Source: Dipteronia dyeriana (Eukaryota > Streptophyta > Magnoliopsida > Sapindales > Sapindaceae). Taken from it: a DNA stretch of 64,000 nt. Below are positions 10,174 to 20,827 of the stretch, piece by piece (the stretch's first letter is position 1; the number at the start of each line of letters is the position of its first letter). Location of the stretch: positions 79,640,069-79,704,068 of the forward strand of contig CM065301.1 in NCBI GenBank assembly GCA_032871835.1, given 5' to 3'. The notes below the pieces were generated by a model. It searched no databases, was not told the origin of the DNA, and saw only the letters and a program-made list of their open reading frames with translations. The position numbers were made by a program, and so were the translations under genes.

Positions 10174-10390
10174 TTTTTTTGCTCGATTCGCATGCGATAA
10201 TCAAAAAATTACGCTCGGAAAAGCGCCGCATTGCTGTTTATTTGATTTTGTTTAATAATCACACATATATTCAGGTTTTAATCAGGTGGAGGAACAAAAA
10301 TTATTCTTTTTCTTTGGAATTGGGCAAGTAAGTTATGGAGGATACTCCGGCAGAGTAGGGCTTCCGTAAATATTGCGTAGAAAACATGAC

Positions 10391-10506
10391 GGGTGCGACC
10401 ATAACAGCACCAATGCACCGAATCCCATCAGAACTCCGAAGTTAAGCGTGCCTGGGCGAGAACAGTACTATGATGGGTGACCTCCTGGGAACTCTTCGTG
10501 ATGACA
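10391..10506 (+). rRNA. 5S rRNA copy 33
   Basis: AGTTAAGCGTGCCTGG in box A and the GTGATGAC 3' variant. Confidence 0.9.
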
Positions 10507-10721
10507 TTTTTTTTGCTCGATTCGCATTTGATAATCGAATAATTTCGCTCGGAAAAGCGTCGACTTGCTTTTTATTTGATTTTGACAATAAATACACCTA
10601 TATTCAGGTTTTAATAGGGTGGAGGAACGGAAATTATTCTTTTTCTTTGGAATGGGGTAAGAGAGTTGTGAAGGGTGCTCCGGCAGAGTAAGGTTTAAGT
10701 AAATAATGCACAAAACAAGAC

Positions 10722-10839
10722 GGGCGCGACCATACCAACACTAATGCAACAAATCCCATCTGAACTTTAAAGTTAAGTGTGCTTGTGCGAGAGCAGTACT
10801 AGGATGGGTGACCTCCTGGGAAGTCTTCGTGTTGCACCT
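10722..10839 (+). rRNA. 5S rRNA copy 34
   Basis: CAACAAATCCCATC, AACTTTAAAG, AGTTAAGTGTGCTTGTG in box A; box C intact. Confidence 0.9.
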
Positions 10840-11053
10840 TTTTTTTGCTAAATTCGCATCCGATAATCGAATAATTAAGCTCGGAAAAGCGTCCCTTGCT
10901 GTTTATTTGATTTTTTCGAATAATTACACCTACATTCAGGTTTTAATCAGGTGGAGGAACGGAAATTATTTTTTTCTTTGGAATGGGGTATGATAGTTGT
11001 GGAGGATGCTCCGACAGAGTAAGGCTTAAGTAAATATTGCACAGAAAACATGA

Positions 11054-11172
11054 GGGTGTGACCATACCAGCACTAATGCACCGGATCTCATCATAACTTC
11101 GAAGTTAAGCGTGCTTGGGCGAGAGCAGTACAAGGATGAGTGACCTCCTGGGAAGTCTACGTGCTGCACCTC
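11054..11172 (+). rRNA. 5S rRNA copy 35
   Basis: GGGTGTGACC start, box A intact, ACAAGGATGAGTGACC in box C. Confidence 0.9.
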
Positions 11173-11388
11173 TTTTTTTCTCTATTCGCATCCGATAATC
11201 GAATAATTACGCTCGAAAAATCATCGCCTTGCTGTTTATTTGATTTTGTCAAAAAAATACACTTATATTCAGGTTTTAATCAGGTGGAGGAATGGAAATT
11301 ATTCTTATTATTTGGAATAGTATACAAAAGTTGTGGAGGATGCCCCGACAGAGTAAAACTTAAGTAAATATTGAGTAGAAAAAATGAT

Positions 11389-11504
11389 GGGTGCGACCAT
11401 ACCGGCACTAATGCACCGGATCCCATCAGAACTCCGAAGTTAAGAGTGCTTGTTGGAGAGCAGTTCTAGGATGGTGTCCTCCTGGGAAGTACTCGTGTTG
11501 CTCC
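11389..11504 (+). rRNA. 5S rRNA copy 36
   Basis: AGTTAAGAGTGCTTGTTGGAG in box A and ATGGTGTCCTCC in box C; 3' end GTTGCTCC. Confidence 0.88.
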
Positions 11505-11722
11505 TTTTTTTTGCTCGATTCACATTCGATAATCGAATAATTATGCTCGGAAAGGCATCGCCTTGATAATTATTTGATTTTGTCGAATAATTACACATAT
11601 ATTCAGGTTTTAATCAGGCGGAGGAACGGAAATTTTTCTTTTTCTTTGGAATGGGGTAAGATAGTTGTGGAGAATGCTCCGACAGAGTAATGCTTAAGTA
11701 AATATTGCACTGAAAACATGAC

Positions 11723-11841
11723 GGGTGCAACCATACCAGCACTAATGCACTGGATCCCATCAGAACTTCGAAGTTAAGCGTGCTTTGGCAAGAGCAGTAC
11801 TAGAATGGGTGACCTCCTAGGAAGTCCTCGTGTTGCACCCT
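11723..11841 (+). rRNA. 5S rRNA copy 37
   Basis: ACTGGATCC (CpG to TpG), GCTTTGGCAAGAG; otherwise close to consensus. Confidence 0.92.
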
Positions 11842-12058
11842 ATTTTTTGCTCGATTCACAACCGATAATTGAATAATTACGCTCGGAAAAGCGTCGCCTT
11901 GCGGTTTATTTGAGTTTGTCGAATAATTACACCTATATTCAGGTTTTCATAAGGTGGAGGAACGAGAATTATTCTTTTTCTTTGGAATGGGGTACGAAAG
12001 TTGTGGAGGATGCTCTGACAGAGTAGGGCTTAAGTAAATATTGCGCAGAAAACATGAC

Positions 12059-12176
12059 AGGTGCGACCATACCATCAGTAATGCACCGGATCCCAACAGA
12101 ACTCCGAATTTAAGCATGCTTGGGCGAGAGCAGTACTAGGACGGGTGACCTCATGAGAAGTCCTCGTGTTGCACCC
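12059..12176 (+). rRNA. 5S rRNA copy 38
   Basis: CATCAGTAATG and CCCAACAG as in copies 5 and 14; box A ATTTAAGCATGCTTGG. Confidence 0.9.
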
Positions 12177-12268
12177 ATTTTTTGCTCGATTCGCATCTGA
12201 TAATAGAAAGTTGTGGATGATGCTTTGGTAGAGTAAGGCTTTAGTAAATATTACGCAGAAAACATGAC
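12177..12268 (+). other. Shortened 92-bp spacer (third, dispersed)
   Basis: Same CGATAATAG to AAAGTT breakpoint, about 6 kb from the other two, and flanked by copies 38 and 39 that resemble copies 14 and 15. This points to a block transfer within the array rather than an independent deletion. Confidence 0.88.
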
Positions 12269-12363
12269 AGGTGCGACCAGACTAGCACTAAAGCACCGGA
12301 TCCCATAAAATCCGAAGTTAAGCGTGCTTGGGCGTGAGCAGTACTAGGATGGATGACCTCCTG
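12269..12363 (+). pseudogene. 5S copy 39, 3' truncated and fused to copy 40
   Basis: Box A and box C (GGATGGATGACCTCCTG) remain, but the last 24 or so nucleotides, the terminator and the whole spacer are missing. It joins copy 40 directly at 12363/12364. Confidence 0.9.
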
Positions 12364-12465
12364 ATCCCATGTACCGGATCCCTATCAGAACTCTGAAGTT
12401 AAGCGGGCTTATGCGAGAGCAGTACTAGGATGGGTTCGTGTCTGAGAAGATCTCGTGTTGCACCC
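12364..12465 (+). pseudogene. 5S copy 40, 5' truncated
   Basis: Begins inside the gene at ATCCCATGTACCGG. Box C is disrupted to TGGGTTCGTGTCTGAG. The 3' end GTTGCACCC and T-run are present. Confidence 0.88.
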
Positions 12466-12681
12466 TTTTTTTGCTCGATTCGCATCCGATAATCGAATAA
12501 TAACGCTTGAAAAAGCGTCGCTTTGCTGTTTATTTGATTTAGTCAAATTATTACACCTATATTTAGGTTTTAATAAGGTTAAGGAACGGAAATTATTCTT
12601 TTCCTTTGGAATGGGGAAAGAATGTTGTGGAGGATGCTCCGGCAGAATAAGGTTTAAGTAAATATTGCAAAGAAACATGAC

Positions 12682-12799
12682 GGTCGGACCATAGCAGCAC
12701 TAATGCACCGGATCCCATCAGAACTCCGAAATTAAGCGTGCTTGGGCGAGAGCAGTACTAGGATGGGTGACCTCCTTGGGAAGTCCTCGTGTTGCAACC
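12682..12799 (+). rRNA. 5S rRNA copy 41
   Basis: CGGTCGGACCATAGC (one nucleotide lost); box A AATTAAGCGTGCTTGG; box C GGATGGGTGACCTCCTTGG. Confidence 0.9.
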
Positions 12800-13016
12800 A
12801 TTTTTTGCTCGATTCGCATCCGGAAATCAAGTAATTACGGTCGGAAAAGCGTCGTCTTGCTGTTTATTTGATTTTGTAGAATAATTACACCTAGATTCAG
12901 GTTTTAATCAGGTGGAGGAACGGAAATTATTCATTTTCTTATGGATGGGGCAAAAATGTTATGGAGGATGCTCCAGCAGAGAAGGGTTTAAGTAAATATT
13001 ACGCAGAAAATATGAC

Positions 13017-13135
13017 GAGTGCGACCATGCTAGCATTAATGCACCAGATCCCATCAGAACTCCGAAGTTAAGCGTGCTTGGACGATAGCAGTACTAGGTT
13101 GGGTGACCTCCTGGGAAGTCCTCGTGTTGCACCTC
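13017..13135 (+). rRNA. 5S rRNA copy 42
   Basis: CCATGCTAGCATTAATG; box A AGTTAAGCGTGCTTGG; GGTTGGGTGACC in box C. Confidence 0.9.
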
Positions 13136-13351
13136 TTTTTTGCTCGATTCGCATCCAATAATCGAATAATTACACTCGGAAAAGTGTCGCCTAGCTGGTT
13201 ATTTGATTTAGTAGAATAAGTACACCTATATTCAGGTTTTTATCATGTGGAGGAACGGAAATTATTCTTTTTCTTTTAGAATAAGGTCAGAAAATTGTTG
13301 AGGATGCTCCGACAGAGTAAGGTTTAAGTAAATATTGCACAGAAACATGAC

Positions 13352-13470
13352 AGGTGCGACCATACCAGCACTAATGCACCGGATCCCAAGAGCACTCTTG
13401 AGTTAAGCGTGCATGGGCGAGAGCAGTACTAGGATGGGTGACCTCTTGGGAAGTGCTCGTGTTGAACCCC
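13352..13470 (+). rRNA. 5S rRNA copy 43
   Basis: CCCAAGAGCACTCTTGAG upstream of box A, GCGTGCATGG within it; box C GACCTCTTGGG. Confidence 0.9.
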
Positions 13471-13686
13471 TTTTTTGCTCGATTGGCATCCGATAATCAA
13501 AAAATTACGCTCGGAAAAGCGTCGCCTTGCTATTTATTTGATTTAGTCGAATAATTAAACCTATATTCAAGTTTTAATCAGGTGGAGGAACTTAAATTAT
13601 TCTTTATCTTTGGAATGGGGTAAGAAAGATGTGGAGAATGCTCCGGCAGAACAAGGTTTAAGTACATATTGCGCAGAAAACATGAT

Positions 13687-13805
13687 GGGTGCGACCATAC
13701 CACCACTAATGCTCTGGATCCCTTCAGAACTCCGAAGTTAAGCGTTCTTGGGCTATAGCAGTACTAGGATGGATGACTTCCTGGGAAGTCCTCGTGTTGC
13801 ACCCC
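13687..13805 (+). rRNA. 5S rRNA copy 44
   Basis: ACCACCACTAATGCTCTGG; GCGTTCTTGGGCTATAG; GGATGGATGACTTCC. Confidence 0.9.
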
Positions 13806-14020
13806 TTTTTTGCTCGATTCGCATCCGATAATCGTATAATTACGCTCGGTAAAGCGTCCCTTACTGTTTATTTGATTTTGTCGAATAATTACACCTATAT
13901 TCAGGTTTTAATCAGGTGGAGGAACGGAAATTATTTTTATTCTTTGGAATGGGGTAAGATAGTTGTGGAGGATGCTCCGAAAGAGTAAGGCTTAAGTAAA
14001 TATTGCACAGAAGACTTGAC

Positions 14021-14139
14021 GGGTGCGACCATACCAGCGCTAATGCACCGGATCCCATCAAAACTTCGAAGTTAAGCGTGCTTGGGCGACAGCAGAACAA
14101 GGATGGGTGACCTTCTGGGAAGTCCTCGTGTTGCACCCC
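14021..14139 (+). rRNA. 5S rRNA copy 45
   Basis: CAGCGCTAATG; box A intact; CGACAGCAGAACAAGG before box C. Confidence 0.91.
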
Positions 14140-14353
14140 TTTTTTGCCCTATTCTCATCCGATAATCTAATAATTACGCTCGAAAAAGCGTCGCCTTACT
14201 GTTTGTTTGATTTAGTCGAATAGATACACTTATATTCAGGTTTTAATCAGGTTGAGGAATGGAAATTATTCTTTTTCTTTGAAATGAGGTAAGAAAGTTG
14301 TGGACGATGCTCAGCAGATTAGGGTTTAAGTAAATATTGCACAGAAACAAGAG

Positions 14354-14471
14354 TGGCGCGATCATACCAGCACTAATGCACCAGATCCGATCAAAACTCC
14401 GAAGTAAAGCGTGCTTGTGCGAGAGCAGTACTAGGATGGGTGACCTCCTGGGAAGTCTTCGTGTCGCACCC
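14354..14471 (+). rRNA. 5S rRNA copy 46
   Basis: GTGGCGCGATCATACC start and CAGATCCGATCAAAAC; box A AGTAAAGCGTGCTTGTG. Confidence 0.9.
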
Positions 14472-14687
14472 TTTTTTTGCTCGATTCGCATCCGATTATC
14501 GAATAATTACGCTCAAAAAGCGTCGCCTTGCTGATTATTTTATTTTGTCGAATAATTACACCTATATTCAGGTTTTAATCAGGTGGAGGAACGGAAATAA
14601 TTATTTTTCTTTCGAATGGGGCAAATAAGTATTGGAGGATTCTCCGGCAGAGTAAAGTTTAAGTAAGTATTGCGCAGAAAAATAGAC

Positions 14688-14805
14688 TGGTGAGACCATA
14701 TCAGCACTAATGCACCGGATCCCATCAGAACTCTGACGTTATGCATGCTTGGGCGAGAACAGTACAAGGATGGGTGACCTCATCGGAAGTCTTAAAGTTG
14801 CACCC
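14688..14805 (+). rRNA. 5S rRNA copy 47
   Basis: CTGGTGAGACCATATC; box A CGTTATGCATGCTTGG; box C GACCTCATCGG and 3' TTAAAGTTGCACCC. Confidence 0.88.
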
Positions 14806-15022
14806 TTTTTTTGCTCGATTCGCATATGATATTTGAATAATTATTCTCGGAAAAGCGTCGCCTTGCTATTTATTTGATTTTGTCGAATAATTACACATAT
14901 ATTCAGGTTTTAATCAGGAGGAGGAACAAAAATTATTCTTTTTCTTTGGAATAAGGTAAGAAAGTTATGGAGGACGCTCTGACAGATTAGGGCTTAAGTA
15001 AATATTGTGCATAAAATATGAA

Positions 15023-15141
15023 GGGTGCGATCATACCTGCACAAATGCACCGGATCCCATCAGAACTATAAAGTTAAGCGGGCTTGGGCAAGAGCAGTAC
15101 TAGGATGGGTGACCTCTTGGGAAACTCTCGTGTTGCACCCC
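15023..15141 (+). rRNA. 5S rRNA copy 48
   Basis: GATCATACCTGCACAAATG; GCGGGCTTGGGCAAGAG; box C GACCTCTTGGG. Confidence 0.9.
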
Positions 15142-15167
15142 TTTTTTGCTCGATACGCATCTGATAA
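15142..15167 (+). other. 26-bp residual spacer
   Basis: Only the T-run, GCTCGATACGCATC and TGATAA remain between copies 48 and 49. The deletion also removed about the first eight nucleotides of copy 49. Confidence 0.9.
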
Positions 15168-15276
15168 CCATACCAGCACTAATGCACTGGATCCCATCAA
15201 AACTTCGAAGTTAAGCGTGCTTTGGCGAGAGCAGTACTAGAATGGGTGACCTCTGGGAAGTCCTCGTGTTGCACCC
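15168..15276 (+). pseudogene. 5S copy 49, 5' truncated
   Basis: Starts at CCATACC and lacks the first eight nucleotides and the normal upstream flank, with only 26 bp to copy 48. Box A is intact; one C of CCTCCTGG is lost in box C. Confidence 0.88.
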
Positions 15277-15494
15277 ATTTTTTGCTCGATTAACAATCGA
15301 TAATTGAATAATTACGCTGAGAAAATCGTCGCCTTGCTGTTTATTTGATTTTGTCGAAAAATTACACCTATATTCAGGTTTTAATCTGGTGGAGAAACGA
15401 AAAATTATTCTTTTTCTTTGGAATAGGATTCGAAAGTTGTGGAGGTTTCTCCGACAGAGTAGAACTTAAGTAAATATTCCGTAGAAAACATGAC

Positions 15495-15613
15495 GCGTGT
15501 GACCATACCAGCACTAAAGCACCGGATCCCATCAGAACTCTGAAGTTAAGCGTGCTTGGGCGAGAACAGTACTAGGATGGGTGACCTCCTGGGAAGTCCT
15601 CGTGTTGCACCCC
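15495..15613 (+). rRNA. 5S rRNA copy 50
   Basis: GCGTGTGACC start and ACTAAAGCACC; boxes A and C both intact. Confidence 0.92.
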
Positions 15614-15826
15614 TATTTTGCTCAATCGCATCCTATAATCGAATAATTACGCTAGGAAAAGCTTCCCTTGCTGTTTATTTGATTTTGTCGAATAATTACA
15701 CCTATATTTATATTTTAATCAGGTTGAGGAACGGAAATTATTATTTTTCTTTGAAATGGGGTAAGATAGTTGTGGAGGATGCTCCGACAGAGTAAGGCTT
15801 AAGTAAAAATTGCACAGAAACAAGAG

Positions 15827-15945
15827 TGGCGCGACCATACCAGCACTAATGCATCAGATCCCATCATAACTCCGAAGCTAAGCGTGCTTGTGCGAGAGCA
15901 GTATCAGGATGGGTGACCTCCTGGGAAGTCTTCGTGTTGCACCCC
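15827..15945 (+). rRNA. 5S rRNA copy 51
   Basis: GTGGCGCGACC start as in copy 46; box A AGCTAAGCGTGCTTGTG; AGTATCAGG before box C. Confidence 0.9.
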
Positions 15946-16161
15946 TTTTTTGCTCTATTCGCATCCGATAATCTAATAATTACTCTCGAAAAATCCTAGC
16001 CTTGCTGTTCATTTGATTTTGTCGAAAATTTAAACCTATATTCAAGTTTTAATCAAGTGGAGAAACGGAAATTATTCTTTTTCTTTGGAATAGGGTACAA
16101 AAGTTGTAGAGGATTCTCCGATAGAGTAGAAATTAAATAAATATTACATAGAAAACATGAC

Positions 16162-16279
16162 GGGTGCGACCATACCAGCATTAACGCACCGGATTCCATC
16201 AGAACTCCGAAGTGAAGCGTGCTTGGGCGAGAGTAGTACTAGGATGATCTCCTCTTGGGAAGTCCTCGTGTTGCACCTC
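16162..16279 (+). rRNA. 5S rRNA copy 52
   Basis: CATTAACGCACCGGATTCC; box A AGTGAAGCGTGCTTGG; box C broken to GGATGATCTCCTCTTGG. Confidence 0.88.
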
Positions 16280-16494
16280 TTTTTTGCTCAATTCGCTTCC
16301 GATAATAGAATAATTACGCTCGGAAAAGCGTCGCCTTGCTGTTTATTTGATTTTGTCGAACAATTACACCTATATTCAGGTTTTAATCAGGTGGAGGAAT
16401 GTAAATTATTCTTTTTCTTTGGAAAGAGGCAAGAAAGTTGTGGAGGATGCTCCGGCAGAGTAGCGCTTAATTAAATATTTCACAGAAACATGAC

Positions 16495-16613
16495 GGTCGC
16501 GACCATGCCAGCACTAATGCACCGGATCCCATCAGAACTCTGAAGTTAAGCGTGCTTGGGCGAGAGCATTACTAGGATGGGTGACCTCCTGGCAAGTCCT
16601 CGTGTTGCACCAC
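16495..16613 (+). rRNA. 5S rRNA copy 53
   Basis: GGTCGCGACCATGCC; box A intact; GAGCATTAC and CTGGCAAGTCC. Confidence 0.92.
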
Positions 16614-16829
16614 TTTTTTGCTAGATTCGCATGCGATAATCGAATAATTACTCTCGGAAAAGCGTCGCCTTGCTGTTTATTTGATTAAGTCGAATAATTA
16701 CACATATATTCAGGTTTTAATAAAATGGAGGAACGAGAATTATTCTTTTTCTTTGGAATGGGGTAAGAAAGTTGTGGAGGATGCTTCGACAGAGTAGGGT
16801 TTAAGTAAATATTGTGCAGAAAACATGAC

Positions 16830-16948
16830 TGGTGCGATCATACCAGCACTTATGCACCGGATCCCATCAGAACTCCGAAGTTAAGCTGGTTTGGGCGACA
16901 ACAGTACTAGGATGGGTGACCTCCGGGGAAGCACTCGTGTTGCACCCC
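16830..16948 (+). rRNA. 5S rRNA copy 54
   Basis: CTGGTGCGATCATACC (T at the eighth base of the pair as in many angiosperms); box A AGTTAAGCTGGTTTGG; CGACAACAG. Confidence 0.9.
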
Positions 16949-17164
16949 TTTTTTGCTCGATTCGCATTCGATAATCGAATAACTACGCTCAAAAAAGCGT
17001 CGCCTTGCTGTTTATTTGATTTAGTCGAATAAGTACACCTATATTCATGTTTTAATCAGGTGGAGGAACGGAAATTATTCTTTTTCTTTTGAATAGGGTA
17101 TGAAAGTTGTGAAGAATGCTCCGATAGAGTAGAACTAAAGCAAATATTACGTAGAAAACATGTC

Positions 17165-17283
17165 GGGAGCGACCATACCAGCACTAATGCACCGGATCCC
17201 ATCAGAACACCGAAGTTAAACGTGCTTGGGCGAGATCAGTACTAGGTTGGGTGACCTCCTGGGTAGTCCTCGTGTTGCACCTC
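17165..17283 (+). rRNA. 5S rRNA copy 55
   Basis: GGGAGCGACC; CAGAACACCG; box A AGTTAAACGTGCTTGG; GGTTGGGTGACC in box C. Confidence 0.91.
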
Positions 17284-17499
17284 TTTTTTGCTCAATTTGC
17301 ATCCGATAATCTAATAGTTATGCTCGGAAAAGCGTCACTTTGCTGTTTATTTGATTTAGTCGAATAATTACACCTATTTTCAGGTTTTAATCAGGTGGAG
17401 GAACGGAAATTATTCTCTTTCTTTGGAATGGGGCAAACAAGTTTTGGAGGATGGTCCGGCAGAGTAGGGTTTAAGTAAATATTGCCCAGAAAACATGAC

Positions 17500-17618
17500 A
17501 GGTGCGACCATGACAGCACTAATGTACCGGATCCCATCAGAACTATGAAGTTATGCGTGCTTGGGCGAGAGCAGTACTAGGATGAGTGACCTCCTGGGAA
17601 GTCCTCGTGTTGCACCCC
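17500..17618 (+). rRNA. 5S rRNA copy 56
   Basis: CCATGACAGC, CTAATGTACC, box A AGTTATGCGTGCTTGG, box C GGATGAGTGACC. Confidence 0.91.
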
Positions 17619-17833
17619 TTTTTTGCTCGAGTCGCATCCTATAATCGAATAATTAAGCTAGGAAAAGCTTCCCTTGCTGTTTATTTTATTTTGTCGAATA
17701 ATTACACCTATATTTAGGTTTTAATCATGTAGAGGAACAGAAATTATTCTTTTTCATTGGAATATGGTAAAAACATTTATGGAGGATGCTCCGGCAGAGT
17801 AAGGTTTAAGCAAATATTGCACATAAACATGAC

Positions 17834-17952
17834 AGGACCGACCATACCAGCATTAATGCACCGGATCCCATCAGAACTCTTAAGTTTAGCGTGCTTGGGT
17901 GAGAGCAGTACTAGGATGGGTGACCTCCTGAGAAGTGCTTATGTTGTACCCC
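17834..17952 (+). rRNA. 5S rRNA copy 57
   Basis: AGGACCGACC; box A AGTTTAGCGTGCTTGG; box C intact; 3' TATGTTGTACCCC. Confidence 0.9.
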
Positions 17953-18168
17953 TTTTTTGCTCGATTGGCATCCGATAATCGAAAAATTATGATCGAAAAA
18001 GCGTCGTCTTGCTATTTATTTGATTTAGTCGAATAATTACACCTATATTCAAGTTTTAATCAGGTTGAGGAACGTAAATTATTCTTTATCTTTGGAATGG
18101 GGCAAGAAAGTTGTGGAGGATGCTCCGGCTGAGTAGGGTTTAAGTAAATATTGCGGAGAAAACATGAC

Positions 18169-18286
18169 GGGTGCGACCATACCTGCACTAATGCACCTTA
18201 TCCCTTCGGAACTCCGTAGACAAGCGTGCTTCGGCGAGAGCATTACTAGGATGGTGACCTCCTGGGAAGTCCTCGTGTTGCACCTC
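18169..18286 (+). rRNA. 5S rRNA copy 58
   Basis: ACCTTATCCCTTCGG; box A AGACAAGCGTGCTTCGG; box C GGATGGTGACC with one G lost. Confidence 0.88.
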
Positions 18287-18502
18287 TTTTTTGCTCGATT
18301 TGCATCCGATTATCGAATAATTACGCTTGAAAAAGCGTCGCCTTGCTGTTTATTTGATTTTGTCTAAAAATTACACCTATATTCAGGTTTTAATCAGGTG
18401 GAGGAACAGAAATTATTCTTTTTCTTTGGAATGGGGTAAAAAAGTTGTGAAGGATGCTCCGGCAAAGTAGGGTTTATGTTAATATTGCGTAGAAAACATG
18501 AC

Positions 18503-18620
18503 GGGTGCGACCATACCAGCACTAATGCACTGGATCCCATCAGAACTCTGAAGTTATGCGTGCTTGGGCGATAGCAGTACTAGGATGGGTGACCTCCGGG
18601 GAAGTCCTCGTGTTGCACCC
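18503..18620 (+). rRNA. 5S rRNA copy 59
   Basis: ACTGGATCC; box A AGTTATGCGTGCTTGG; box C ends CCTCCGGGG. Confidence 0.92.
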
Positions 18621-18837
18621 ATTTTTTGCTCGATTCGCAACCGATAATTGAATAATTACGCTCGGAAAAGCATTGCCTTGCTGTTTATTTGATTTTGTAG
18701 AATAATTACAAATATATTTAGGTTTTAATCAGATGGAGGAACGAGAATTATTCTTTTTCTTTGGAATGGGGTAAGAAAGTTGTGGAGGATGCTCCGACAG
18801 TGTAGGGCTTAAGTAAATATTACGCAGAAAACATGAC

Positions 18838-18943
18838 GGGTGCGACCATACCAGCACAAATGCACCGGATCCCATCAGAACTCCGAAGTTAAGCGGGCTT
18901 GGGCGACAACAGTACTAGGATAGGTGACCTCCCGGGAAGGCCT
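18838..18943 (+). pseudogene. 5S copy 60, 3' end and terminator deleted
   Basis: Sequence runs from CCCGGGAAGGCCTC straight into CGATAATCG of the spacer. The last 13 or so nucleotides of the gene, the T-run and GCTCGATTCGCAT are missing, so correct termination is unlikely. Confidence 0.9.
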
Positions 18944-19139
18944 CCGATAATCGAATAATTACGCTCGAAAAAGTATCGCTTTGCTATTTATTTGATTTAG
19001 TCGAATAATTACACCTATATTCTGGTTTTAATCAGGTGGAGGAACGGAAATTATTCTTTTTATTTGGAATGGGGTAAGAAAATTGTGGAGGATGCTTCGG
19101 CATAGTAAGGTTTAAGTAAATATTGCATAGAAACATGAC

Positions 19140-19257
19140 GGTCGCGACCATACCTGCACTAATGCACCAGATACCATCACAACTCTGAAGTTAAGCGTGC
19201 TTGGGCGAGAGCAGTACTAGGATGGGTGACCTCCTTGAAAGTCCTCGTGTTGCACCT
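19140..19257 (+). rRNA. 5S rRNA copy 61
   Basis: GGTCGCGACC; CAGATACCATCACAAC; box A intact; box C ends CCTTGAAAG. Confidence 0.92.
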
Positions 19258-19474
19258 TTTTTTTGCTCGATTCGCATCCGATAATCGAGTAATTACACTC
19301 GGAAAAGCGTCGAGTTGCTGTTTATTTGATTTTTTCAAAAAATTTCACCAATATTCAGGTTTTAATCAAGTGGAGGAACGGAAATTATTCTTTTTCTTTG
19401 GAATGGGGCAAAAAAGTTGTGAAGGATGCTCCGGCAGAGTCGGGTTTAAGTAAATATTACGCTGCAAACATAAC

Positions 19475-19592
19475 AGGTGCGACCATACCAGCACTAATGC
19501 ACCGCATCCCATCAGAAATTCGAAGTCAAGCGTGCTAGGGCGAGACTAGTACTAGGATGGGTGACCTCCTGGGAAGTCCTCGTGTTGTACCC
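19475..19592 (+). rRNA. 5S rRNA copy 62
   Basis: ACCGCATCCC; box A AGTCAAGCGTGCTAGG; GAGACTAGTAC; box C intact. Confidence 0.9.
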
Positions 19593-19809
19593 TTTTTTTG
19601 CACGATTCGCATCCGATAATCGAATAATTACGCTCGGAAAAGCATCGCCTTGCTGTTTATTTGATTTTGTTGAATAATTACACCTTTATTCAGGTTTTAA
19701 TCAGGTGGAGGAATGAAAATTATTCTTTTTCTTCGGAATGGGGCTAGAAAGTTTTGGAGGATGCTCTGGTTGAGTAGAGCTTAATTAAATATTGCGCAGA
19801 AAACATGAC

Positions 19810-19928
19810 GGGTGCGACCATACCAACACTAATGCACCGGATCACATCAAAACTCCTAAGTGAGGCATGCTTGGGGGAGAGCAGTACTAGGATGGGTGAT
19901 CTCCTAGAAAGTCCTCGTGTTACACCCC
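19810..19928 (+). rRNA. 5S rRNA copy 63
   Basis: Box A AGTGAGGCATGCTTGGGGGAG, the earliest member of the GTGAGG family in the window; 3' GTTACACCCC. Confidence 0.91.
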
Positions 19929-20145
19929 ATTTTTTGATCGATTCGCATCCGATAATCGAATAATTACGCTCGGAAAAGCGTCGCCTTGCTGTTTATTTGA
20001 TTTAGTAGAATAATTACACCTATATTCAGGTTTTAATCAGGTGGAGGAACGTAAATTATTCTTTTTCTTTGGAATAGGACAAGAAAGTTGTGGAGGATGC
20101 TCCGGCAGAGTAGGGTTTAAGTAAATATTGCGCAGAAAACATGAT

Positions 20146-20277
20146 GGGTTCGACAATACCAGCACTAATGCACCGAATCCCATCAGAACTCCGAAGTTAA
20201 GCGTGCTTGGGCGATAGCAGTACTAGGATTGATGACCTTCTGGGAATTCCTCCTATGAAGTCATCGTGTTGCACCCC
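20146..20277 (+). rRNA. 5S rRNA copy 64 with internal insertion
   Basis: About 14 extra nucleotides sit after box C: CTTCTGGGAATTCC is followed by TCCTATGAAGTCATCG, which looks like a partial second copy of the CTCCTGGGAAGTCC segment. Box A is intact. Confidence 0.88.
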
Positions 20278-20491
20278 TTTTTTGCTCGAGTTGCAACCCA
20301 TAATCGAATAATTGCGCTCGGAAAAGCATCCATTGATGTTTATTTGATTTTGTCGAATAATTACACCTATATTCAGGTTTTATTCAGGTGGAGGAACTAA
20401 AATTATTCTATTTCTTTGGAATGGGGTAAGAAAGTTGTAGAGGATGCTCTGGCAGAGTAGAGTTTAAGTAAATATTGCACGGAAATAAGAG

Positions 20492-20609
20492 TGGTTCGAC
20501 CATAAGTGCACTAATGCACCAGATCCCATCAGAACTCCGAAATTAAGCGTGCTTGGGCGAGAGCAGTACTAGAATGGGTGACCTCCTGGGAAGTGCTCGT
20601 GTTGCACCA
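20492..20609 (+). rRNA. 5S rRNA copy 65
   Basis: GTGGTTCGACCATAAGTGC; box A AATTAAGCGTGCTTGG; box C GAATGGGTGACC. Confidence 0.9.
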
Positions 20610-20827
20610 CTGTTTTGCATGATTCACATCCGATAATAAAAATATTACGCTCGGAAAAGCGTCGCCTTGCTATTTATAAGATTTAGTCGAATAATTACAC
20701 CTATATTCAGGTTTTAATCAGCTGGAGGAACGTAAATTATTCTTTTTCTTTGGAATAGGGCAAGAAAGTTGTGGAGGATACTCCGGCAGAGTAGGGTTTA
20801 AGTAAATATTGTGTAGAAAACAAGACC

